Program-made: the position numbers and the translations under genes
In this document: positions 1-6,920 of the stretch, one piece after another
How positions within the stretch are numbered: the first letter of the stretch is position 1
Layout: each line of letters starts with the position of its first letter
Notes under the pieces: model-generated
Databases searched by the model: none
Told to the model about the DNA's origin: nothing
The model's input: only the letters and a program-made list of their open reading frames with translations
NCBI GenBank assembly: GCA_049966695.1
Contig: JBMFUG010000064.1
Span: 1-16,081, forward strand
Source: JAKAWM01 sp049966695
Lineage (GTDB): Bacteria > Actinomycetota > Acidimicrobiia > Acidimicrobiales > Palsa-688
Direction of reading: 5' to 3'
DNA length: 16,081 bases

Positions 1-88
1 CTGGCAGAACGCGCCCGGGCAAGGGTTAATTCCCGCTCAGAGGATTTTTTTCACTGAACAATCTGACAGGACACTAGTGAGGCGGCTC

Positions 89-3000
89 TTAATTGGCCGA
101 GGGCAAAACGTCAGCCAGCACATCTGCGGCGCCGTTGCCTGTCGCGCTGGCGTGGTGCCTGAGCAGCTTTTCCAGCTGTACTGCCGGCACTGGGAAGGAA
201 AACCAGTAGCCCTGGCCTTCAGGGCAGCCCATGCTCGAAAGGACTCGGTACTGCTCAGGTGTCTCAATGCCTTCGGCAATGACGTCCAAGCCCAGGCTGT
301 GGCCGAGATGGACGATGGTGCGGACCAGCTCGTTAGACCGGCCCTCGTCAGCAAGGTCGGCCACGAAGCCTCGGTCGATCTTGAGAGCGTCTATCGGCAA
401 CCGGTGCAGTGCCTCAAGCGAAGAGTACCCGGTCCCAAAATCATCGATGTGGACACCGAACCCACGCTCGTGCAACTGGCGCAGCACCCCCAGGGCACCT
501 TCGAGGTCGCGCATGATGACGCCTTCGGTGATCTCAAGCACGATCCAAGTCGCTGGCACTGCGGTCCGGGCAAGAACCTCGTCGACCTCTTTTACCAAGC
601 CAGGGTACCAGAACTCACGGTTGGAAAGGTTGATGCTGACGCGCAAGTCTTCCGAGACGAGCCCGGCAGATTTCCAGGCGCGCACCTGGCGGCATGTCCG
701 TTCCTGGACCCAACGGCCGATAGGCACGATCAAACCGGAGTCTTCTGCCACAGGCAGGAACTCGCCCGGGGGCAACAGGCCGCGCTCTGGGTGCCGCCAG
801 CGAACGAGCGCTTCCATGCCGGTCAGGGCTTTTGAGCCAAGCTGGACAATGGGCTGGTAATAGATCTCTAGCTCGTCCAGCTCCATTGCCCGTCGCAGCT
901 CAGTCTCGGTGCGCAGTCGGGCCAGCGCCCCTGCGTACATCGATGCGTCGAAGGCGGCGTGGTTGCCCCGGCCCGCAGCCTTGGCCTTGTACATGGCAAT
1001 GTCGGCGTCCCTGATCACGTCTTCAGCTCGCTCGTAGCCGTTGGCGCTTGTAGAAATCCCTATGCTGGCAGTTACGACGACTTCTTGGCCGCCCAGGTCA
1101 TAGGGTTGCCCCAAGGCCTGCTGGATGCGCTCGACCACTGCCTCGGCCGCCGCGAGGTCGGGGGCGTCGTGCAGTAGTACGGCAAACTCGTCGCCTCCGA
1201 AACGAGCCGCTGTGTCCTCTTCGCGCACCTGAGCTGCAAGCCTCTCGGCAACCTTTTTCAATAGCAAGTCCCCGGCAACGTGGCCGAGGCTGTCGTTGAC
1301 CACTTTGAAACCGTCTAGGTCCAACCACAAGACCGCGTACTCGAAACCGGGACGGCGACGAGCGTGCGCTATCACCTGGGAGAGCCGGTCGAGGAAGAGC
1401 AGGCGGTTCGGCAAGCCCGTCAAGGAGTCGTGGAGAGCCTGGTGCTTGAGTTTCTCGGCCATAGCGTGCTTGTCGTCGATACCCGTCAGCGAGCCGACCA
1501 TCCGGACAACCGACCCGTCGTAACCTGCCACACCCAAGCCCCGGCACAGCACCCATCGGTAACCGCCGTCCGAGGCACGGACGCGGTGCTCGTGCTCGAA
1601 GGCGCCGCCGCCGTTGTCCCTGTGCTCGGCTATCGCGCGCAACAGGCCTGGCCGGTCTTCGGGGTGCACTCGGCCGAGCCATTCCTCGGGGCTAGTGCCG
1701 ATCGCGTCCTCGCCGTAACCCAGGATTTGCTTCCAACGGCTTGAGTAATAGACATGGCCAGTGAGCAGGTCCCAGTCCCACAGGCCGTCGTTAGCAGCAC
1801 TGGCTGCCAAGGCATAACGTTCCTCGCTTTGCCTTACAGCCTGAGCCATCTCCTTTTCTCGCTCGAAAGACGTGGCCAGTTCTTCGGTCCGTCGGCGCAA
1901 CGACTCCGTCGTCGCCTGGTGGTCAAGGGCTAGAGACAAAAGCGACGACCACTGGTAGTAAACAGCACGCCCAGTAAAACTGGTCTCAGTCGGCCCCACC
2001 ACGGCGAGGAACCCCCAATCAGTGGCCGCCGAGCGCACAGGCATGACAAAGCACATCGTGCCTGGCTCTTCCCGGGCACGTTCCAGCAGCTCGGTGGGGG
2101 GGAAGTCTTCGGGAGCCCACAGCTGCGACGGCAATGCTAAACAACCGTCTTTAGAGTCGAAATTGCCGACCACAGAAAGGGCCCGGCCCTTACCGGTGAC
2201 CGACCAAAGCGCCAGCAAGCCGGCACGCGCGGTGCTTTGAGCCAGCCAGCCAAGAAGCCGCGGGTCGCTTTCGTGGCTGTTCAGCAGTGCCAAGCTGACA
2301 TTGGTCTCGTTGGCCAGGACCTCGTGCTCGGCTTGGTCCAGACGGGCTTGCTCGGACACGAGCGCTTTAGACAGCCCCAGCTCTGCCGCTAACCTGCACG
2401 TAGCTACCCGGTCTGCCGCCTCGGGGCTAGCGGCCTTGGCTGAAGCTTCGCTAGCCAAGCGGCAAACCAAGACCAGCGCCCTAACATAGCCTCTGTTGGT
2501 GGCGTCGTAGCCGTAAAGCCGTTGGGCCAAATTGCCCAAGCTGAGCAGCTCGGAGGAGGGGATTTCCTCGGCCAGAGCTGTCTCGAACACGCGCTTTACC
2601 TTTTCCACAACCTCAGCTACCGAGCTATGGTCGAACGAGGCGGGCTTGATCTCGCCGCTTGTGCCGTCGAGCGGCGCCGAGGGGCTGCTGGTCGCTCCCA
2701 CGAAACCCTCCACTGGGTCGCGCTCAGCACCGTCGGCTACCGAAGCAGCCGCAGCGTCGGAGCAACCACAGCTTTCACGCCGGACGTAAGACGTGGCCAC
2801 GCTGTAGTGGGCTGCCGGCACCACTTCGCCTTGCAACTGGCGGCTTAGGAGCTCTACGGCGAGCGCCCCGATCTGTTCGAAGTGAGGAGAAACGCTCGAC
2901 AAAGAAGGGCTTTGCAAACCTGCTTCGGCAATGTCGTCAAAGCCCACTACGGCTTGGTCCTGAGGGAGCACGTAACCGGCCTGTTTTAGCGCGCTCATGA

Positions 3001-3601
3001 TGCCAATTGCGACGTAGTCGGTGGCGGCCACAACCGCACTAGAGGGCAAGTGGGCGGCGATCATCTTTTCTGCAGCCAGCCGTCCTCCGCTTTCCAGGTT
3101 GTCAGAGGTGGCGAAGAACAGCTCTTCATTTGGCTCCACCCCGTTGGCAGCCAGGGTCTCCCTGTAGGCTGCATAACGCTCCCGGATGTCGTACTGGAGA
3201 AGGTCACCGGCAAAGCCGATGCGCCGGTGCCCATGTGCCAGCAGGTGCTCAACCGCCTGCTTCACGCCGCTGCGGTTATCAGGCAAGACGACAGGGCATG
3301 CTAGCTCGGGTTCCTCCTGGCTAATGAGCACCACGGGCTTGTGCGCTTCTTGCAACGCCCGCAGGTAACCCACGGGCGCTGCGTTGATTATCACGACAAA
3401 ACCGGCAAAGCCCGTCCAGCCGATGCGGGCTGGGTCCTGAGGTGTGGCCCTAGACGAGTCGCCGTGAGCGAAGTCGAGGGTCTGGACGGCCACTGCCTGC
3501 CCTCCCTGGGCGGCTATGGAACGCTCCAAGGCAGAGATGAGCGCACCGAAATAAGAGCCCGCGAGCAGGGGCGAGAGCACACCGATGAGGCGACCTTGCA
3601 T
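89..3601 (-). CDS. LacI-type sensor / GAF-like / PAS / GGDEF / EAL c-di-GMP protein
   Basis: A 1170-residue cytoplasmic enzyme likely to make and/or break cyclic di-GMP in response to a small ligand. Residues 4-275 read as a LacI-family periplasmic-binding-like domain (for example VVGFDDIAEAGLQSPSLSSV), but there is no N-terminal helix-turn-helix and no signal peptide. A helical stretch (320-430), a GAF-like region (about 440-560) and a probable coiled coil (565-598) follow. A PAS_3 domain spans 595-710. The GGDEF domain (720-885) has intact GGDEF at 802-806 and an inhibitory-site RxxD (REED, 793-796) exactly five residues before it. The EAL domain (895-1145) has EAL 930-932, DDFGTGYSSL 1053-1062, KIDRGF and QGYW, so both catalytic sites look intact. 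The ATG is preceded by GGAAGGGTT. Net activity, cyclase or phosphodiesterase, cannot be told from sequence. Domain calls for GGDEF, EAL and PAS are certain; the GAF call is weaker. Confidence 0.96.
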   Translation of the reverse strand: MQGRLIGVLSPLLAGSYFGALISALERSIAAQGGQAVAVQTLDFAHGDSSRATPQDPARIGWTGFAGFVVIINAAPVGYLRALQEAHKPVVLISQEEPELACPVVLPDNRSGVKQAVEHLLAHGHRRIGFAGDLLQYDIRERYAAYRETLAANGVEPNEELFFATSDNLESGGRLAAEKMIAAHLPSSAVVAATDYVAIGIMSALKQAGYVLPQDQAVVGFDDIAEAGLQSPSLSSVSPHFEQIGALAVELLSRQLQGEVVPAAHYSVATSYVRRESCGCSDAAAASVADGAERDPVEGFVGATSSPSAPLDGTSGEIKPASFDHSSVAEVVEKVKRVFETALAEEIPSSELLSLGNLAQRLYGYDATNRGYVRALVLVCRLASEASAKAASPEAADRVATCRLAAELGLSKALVSEQARLDQAEHEVLANETNVSLALLNSHESDPRLLGWLAQSTARAGLLALWSVTGKGRALSVVGNFDSKDGCLALPSQLWAPEDFPPTELLERAREEPGTMCFVMPVRSAATDWGFLAVVGPTETSFTGRAVYYQWSSLLSLALDHQATTESLRRRTEELATSFEREKEMAQAVRQSEERYALAASAANDGLWDWDLLTGHVYYSSRWKQILGYGEDAIGTSPEEWLGRVHPEDRPGLLRAIAEHRDNGGGAFEHEHRVRASDGGYRWVLCRGLGVAGYDGSVVRMVGSLTGIDDKHAMAEKLKHQALHDSLTGLPNRLLFLDRLSQVIAHARRRPGFEYAVLWLDLDGFKVVNDSLGHVAGDLLLKKVAERLAAQVREEDTAARFGGDEFAVLLHDAPDLAAAEAVVERIQQALGQPYDLGGQEVVVTASIGISTSANGYERAEDVIRDADIAMYKAKAAGRGNHAAFDASMYAGALARLRTETELRRAMELDELEIYYQPIVQLGSKALTGMEALVRWRHPERGLLPPGEFLPVAEDSGLIVPIGRWVQERTCRQVRAWKSAGLVSEDLRVSINLSNREFWYPGLVKEVDEVLARTAVPATWIVLEITEGVIMRDLEGALGVLRQLHERGFGVHIDDFGTGYSSLEALHRLPIDALKIDRGFVADLADEGRSNELVRTIVHLGHSLGLDVIAEGIETPEQYRVLSSMGCPEGQGYWFSFPVPAVQLEKLLRHHASATGNGAADVLADVLPSAN

Positions 3602-3674
3602 AACCCTTCCTTCAAGTCCGCGCTCCCGGCGAGGTGCCGGTCACAACCCTAGCTATCGTCCCGATGGCAAAGAA

Positions 3675-3705
3675 GGTTAAACGAGAAAATAGGGTTGAAC
3701 GAGAA
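3675..3705. repeat. 13-bp direct repeat upstream of the c-di-GMP gene
   Basis: GGTTAAACGAGAA (3675-3687) and GGTTGAACGAGAA (3693-3705) differ at one base and start 18 bp apart. They lie in the 137-bp gap between the acyltransferase stop and the c-di-GMP gene start. On the minus strand they sit about 75-105 nt upstream of the ATG at 3601, a place where a regulator could act. No strong -35/-10 pair is evident next to them. Function is inferred from position only. Confidence 0.4.
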
Positions 3706-3738
3706 GAGCCGGGGTGGGCTCAGCCCGACAGAGCACCG

Positions 3739-6093
3739 TCAATGTCGGTTGCCGAGCGCCGCCGCCACCAAGTTGGCATAAACAGTCGCTCCGGCGGGGT
3801 CGGGGTGGACGCCGTCGGGCCACAACAGCCCAGGCGCAGCCGATGCCGCGTACCAGTTGACGACTCGCACCCCAGGCTGGTTGGCAACAGCGGCCAACGA
3901 AGCGTTGGTTTCCGACTGCCACGGCCGGTCCACCCGCACATTGACGAAGATGAGGAGCGGGACGCCAGCTGCCAAGGCGCGCACCTGGGCGACGTCAGAC
4001 GGGGTCATCGGCCCGTTCGTACCAAGGTCGATGATGATAGCCTTTAGGCCCACCAAGTCACCGGCAGCCCGGTACTGTGCCAAGCGCTCGATACCGCTCC
4101 AGCATTGGCGGCCCACGGCTGCGTCCACGGTGATGTCGCCGTCCAGCTTTGCGGAAAGCGCTTGAGAAGCAGCCAACAAGACGGAGTCCCCTATGGCAAG
4201 GACGTCATGGCCGAGAGGGTTTGCTGCTGTGGTCGTGCTCGGCGCAATGGCGGGGGAGCCAGAAACAGCGCCCGTCCTTGCATCAGACGGGGCGCTTGAC
4301 GGTGGGGCCGATGGCTGCGGGGGCTGGACGTGGCCATTGCCGGCAGCACCCAGCGCGCGAGGTGGCGTGCGCACAGACTGGTGCGTTGCCGGCACCTTAC
4401 CCGCTGTTGAAGCCGGCGCTTTGGGGGCGGCTGGGCCCGAGACCTTGTCGGCGGTCGGAGCCAGCACCTTGGCACGGGACTTGTCCTTCACTGCCTGGTA
4501 CCGACGTCCCGGCACGGCAACTGACGCAGAAGGCAGCGTCGCACGAGCTGCTTGGGTGGAGCCCTCGGCCAAGATGGCAGGCAGGGCAGGGGGGTTGACC
4601 AAGACCAAAAGGGCGACCGCGCCGGCCCCCGCCAGGCCGGCCGAACCGATAGCGACCTCCTTGGCTCGCCGGCGCATTGCACGCAACGCAGCTTGAGCTT
4701 GGCCAGTGCGGAACGGCTGCTCGACGAAGCGATAGGACACTTCGGCGAGCGCGCCCATGATCGCCAAACGCAGCGCTAGGAGAGGTGCGCCCGACAGAGG
4801 CACGTCCAGGTCAGGGCGGGTCAGGACGATAACTGGCCAGTGCCACAGGTACAGCGAATAAGACCGGGCCCCGAGGTAGCGCAGGAGAGGGACAGAAAAG
4901 AGGCGGCTGACCAGGCCGGGCAGGAGCGAAGCCCAGATGACGCAGGCCACCAAGGCAGAGGCGAGGAAAATACCGCCCCGGTACGAAAAGGTCGCCTCGT
5001 CGCCAGCTACCACGAGCAGTACGGCCAGGCCGGCGGTAGCTGACAAGCCGACCACGTTCGCGAAGCGACGTGCAACGGCGTGAGTGGCTGGCGCCTCTGC
5101 CAGGTCGAGGACTGCCCTGTCTTTCGTGCCGCGCTCACGCCCGGCCCGCAGGCCTGCGACCAACGCTGCCCCGATCATGAGACCGGCCGAGTGGGTGAAG
5201 GTGTTGTAGTACACGTTCGACGGGTCGTGCCCGGGGACGAACAAAAGGCCCATGGCCGACGCCGATGCCAGCGCGCCCGCCCCGGCCACCCAAGCAAGCG
5301 AGCGCGCTGGCCGGCGCGTGAAGCGGACCACCAAAAGCACCACCCAGGGCCATATCAAGTAAAACTGCTCCTCTACGCCAAGCGACCACAGGTGCAGCAG
5401 CAATGGAGGGCGCCCCATTAGCTCGAAGTAGCTGTCATGGTGAAACAGCAGGCGCCAGTTGGCCACAAAGCCCAATGCTGCCGGGATGTCAGCCCGCAGG
5501 CGCGGTACGGCGTCATGGGCGAACAAGGCAGCGGCGACCGTGACAAAAAAGCAGAGCGCGACCAACGCGGGGAAAAGACGCCTCACGCGCCTTGCCCAGA
5601 AGTTGCGCAACTTCTCGGGCAGCGAGCTCGGCCCGGCCAACAGGTCCAAGAGGATGCCGGTTATCAAGAACCCGGAGACCACGAAGAAAATGTCCACGCC
5701 CAAATAGCCGCCGGGCAACCACGTCGGGTTCAGGTGGTAGGCGACGACTGCTGCTATGCCCACGCCGCGCAGGCCGTCTAGCGCCAGTACCCGGCCTGAG
5801 CGGGTTGTCCCTTGGGCCGAGCGGGTTGCCTCTGGCTTAGCGGCTTGGGCGACGGGCGAGGTGCTCTCGGCTAAGGGCGCCACGTCACGCTGAGGTGCGG
5901 GGGTGATAACTGTAGAGGCGGTAAGCAAGGCCGGCCTGGTGCGCTGAGCCATTTCACCGGCCTTGGCGCTGGCCAGAGCCAGGCCCTCCATAGCTTGGGC
6001 CCGTTCTTGTACGCGCACCTTCGGGGGCCGGGCCCGCAACCGCCCCGCCCTATGCCGAACTGCCCGGTTAGTCCTTTCCCCTGCCCCGCTCAT
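3739..6093 (-). CDS. Acyltransferase 3 (OafA/YrhL type) with C-terminal SGNH domain
   Basis: An integral membrane protein likely to move an acyl group, typically acetyl, across the membrane onto a cell-surface polysaccharide or peptidoglycan. Numbered from the ATG at 6093 (784 residues): acyltransferase 3 domain at about 99-470, with RVLALDGLRG, the catalytic histidine H120 in AYHLNP, FFVVSGF 136-142, SLGVEEQFY 237-245 and YLWHWP 415-420. One more membrane helix follows (about 482-502), then a roughly 115-residue Ala/Pro/Ser/Thr-rich linker. The C-terminal extracytoplasmic SGNH hydrolase-like domain has GDS 635-637, GTN with N693, and DGVH with D760 and H763, so its catalytic set is complete. 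The start is uncertain: the frame stays open to a TTG at 6180 without a Shine-Dalgarno, the ATG at 6093 has AGGA upstream, and ATG 5952 has AAGG. The acceptor molecule is unknown, as no glycan genes are adjacent. Confidence 0.93.
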   Translation of the reverse strand: MSGAGERTNRAVRHRAGRLRARPPKVRVQERAQAMEGLALASAKAGEMAQRTRPALLTASTVITPAPQRDVAPLAESTSPVAQAAKPEATRSAQGTTRSGRVLALDGLRGVGIAAVVAYHLNPTWLPGGYLGVDIFFVVSGFLITGILLDLLAGPSSLPEKLRNFWARRVRRLFPALVALCFFVTVAAALFAHDAVPRLRADIPAALGFVANWRLLFHHDSYFELMGRPPLLLHLWSLGVEEQFYLIWPWVVLLVVRFTRRPARSLAWVAGAGALASASAMGLLFVPGHDPSNVYYNTFTHSAGLMIGAALVAGLRAGRERGTKDRAVLDLAEAPATHAVARRFANVVGLSATAGLAVLLVVAGDEATFSYRGGIFLASALVACVIWASLLPGLVSRLFSVPLLRYLGARSYSLYLWHWPVIVLTRPDLDVPLSGAPLLALRLAIMGALAEVSYRFVEQPFRTGQAQAALRAMRRRAKEVAIGSAGLAGAGAVALLVLVNPPALPAILAEGSTQAARATLPSASVAVPGRRYQAVKDKSRAKVLAPTADKVSGPAAPKAPASTAGKVPATHQSVRTPPRALGAAGNGHVQPPQPSAPPSSAPSDARTGAVSGSPAIAPSTTTAANPLGHDVLAIGDSVLLAASQALSAKLDGDITVDAAVGRQCWSGIERLAQYRAAGDLVGLKAIIIDLGTNGPMTPSDVAQVRALAAGVPLLIFVNVRVDRPWQSETNASLAAVANQPGVRVVNWYAASAAPGLLWPDGVHPDPAGATVYANLVAAALGNRH

Positions 6094-6313
6094 CGCCACA
6101 TCCTGGAAGACTTCTTGGGACAAGGCTAGGTTCCCCGTCTCGTTGACAGAGCGCGGGCCCCGGCCGAGCGCCGGCCCCAAGTGGGGACGCCCTAGCGTTC
6201 AACGACTTTGGCGGGGGAGCGGTGCCTGGCGCTCCGCAAGCCGTCGGAGGGCTGTCAAGCTGCGGCGCTCAGGACTGGCGCACAGCATTGGCAAAAATGC
6301 GGTGAAGCTGTCG

Positions 6314-6475
6314 TCAGCGGGCCGGGATACGGTAACGCTGGCAGCGTTTGCACCACCAACGGTAATTGAGCCGCCCCCCGCACCTCGGGCAGCGGTAAAA
6401 ACCGGCTCGGGCCAGGACAACGTGAGAACCCCACAGGGCCACCCCGGCCCACCTGTACAAACGCCTTCGTCGCAC
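6314..6475 (-). CDS. Small zinc-ribbon protein (53 aa)
   Basis: A short gene I do not recognise by name. The product is very basic at the start (RRRR after the initiator), has a modestly hydrophobic middle (WAGVALWGSHVVLA), and ends in CPRCGGRLNYRWWCKRC, a CxxC-x9-CxxC zinc-ribbon knuckle. The chosen start is GTG at 6475, because AGGAG (6483-6487 on the minus strand) lies 7 nt upstream; a GTG two codons earlier would be only 1 nt from it. The frame stays open upstream into a TACATG repeat that would encode Met-Tyr repeats, which I judge untranslated. Nucleic-acid or protein binding is the usual role of such ribbons, but no function can be assigned. It stands alone, about 220 bp upstream of the acyltransferase start and on the same strand. 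Confidence 0.55.
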   Translation of the reverse strand: MRRRRLYRWAGVALWGSHVVLARAGFYRCPRCGGRLNYRWWCKRCQRYRIPAR

Positions 6476-6482
6476 GTGCACG

Positions 6483-6487
6483 CTCCT
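6483..6487 (-). promoter_or_regulatory. Ribosome binding site of the zinc-ribbon gene
   Basis: AGGAG on the minus strand, spaced 7 nt from the GTG at 6475. It is the main reason to prefer that start over the longer frame reaching 6610. Confidence 0.5.
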
Positions 6488-6572
6488 GTCAGCCCTGGCC
6501 AGCCTAGTGGTCGTCACGGCCGTGGCATGAAATGACTGCTCGCGCGGCAAAGCTCCGTACCAAGGGGTCGCA

Positions 6573-6600
6573 TACATGTACATGTACATGTACATGTACA
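6573..6600. repeat. TACATG hexanucleotide tandem repeat
   Basis: About 4.7 perfect copies of TACATG run head to tail (28 bp). Each TGTACA/ACATGT unit is palindromic, so the tract as a whole is self-complementary and could fold or extrude. It is strikingly AT-richer than its surroundings. It lies about 98 bp upstream of the zinc-ribbon GTG and about 320 bp upstream of the ClC gene. Such tracts can change copy number by slippage, or hold closely spaced protein sites; neither is shown here. Confidence 0.9.
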
Positions 6601-6601
6601 C

Positions 6602-6920
6602 TTTGAGCATGTCGAGCCCTCAGCACCGCGCCAAGGCGGCTGGTCGCAGCCTCACAGACCTTTGTGCGCTGAGCGGGGCTCCGAAAGCCTCTTAGGAGCT
6701 AGGTGCGCAGTAGCCTCGGGCCACTAGGCCGCAGCCCCGTAGCCTCGCCAGCCAAGAGCGGCCACCAGCTAGCGATGAAGCTACCAGAGCTGAGCGTGAT
6801 CCCCGCTGTGCCTAAAACGCCCAAACCCTGGAGGAAGCCAGGGCCCGAGCGCACGAGCCAGGGCACAGTCATCGCTGCTGCACAGGTCGTGCCGACGTCC
6901 GCCGGTAAAGGAGCGCTCGT
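6602..6920. other. Region without a convincing gene, upstream of clc
   Basis: Roughly 320 bp between the hexanucleotide repeat and the ClC start. A plus-strand frame (6703-6936) and a minus-strand frame (ATG 6872 to stop 6699, 57 codons with a hydrophobic middle) are open, but neither has a Shine-Dalgarno or a recognisable product. The clc promoter should be here, but I see no clear -35/-10 pair. Confidence 0.5.
6907..6913 (+). promoter_or_regulatory. Ribosome binding site deciding the clc GTG start
   Basis: AAAGGAG with 7 nt to the GTG at 6921. It supports that start over the internal ATG at 7029, even though the extra 36 residues are basic and precede the first membrane helix. Confidence 0.7.

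Noticed and set aside
45..51. Seven-T run near the left edge as a plus-strand terminator.
   Set aside because: Only a 3-bp GGG/CCC stem precedes it, and any gene it would end lies outside the window.
77..835. Plus-strand open frame of 252 codons at the left edge.
   Set aside because: It is antisense to the EAL domain, whose catalytic motifs are clear, and its product has no recognisable domain.
6216..6235. GGAGCG/CGCTCC hairpin downstream of the zinc-ribbon gene as a terminator.
   Set aside because: No T run follows the stem on the minus strand, and the stem is only 6 bp.
6699..6872. 57-codon minus-strand frame with a hydrophobic middle, and the overlapping plus frame 6703-6936.
   Set aside because: Neither has a Shine-Dalgarno, a neighbour in an operon or a recognisable motif.
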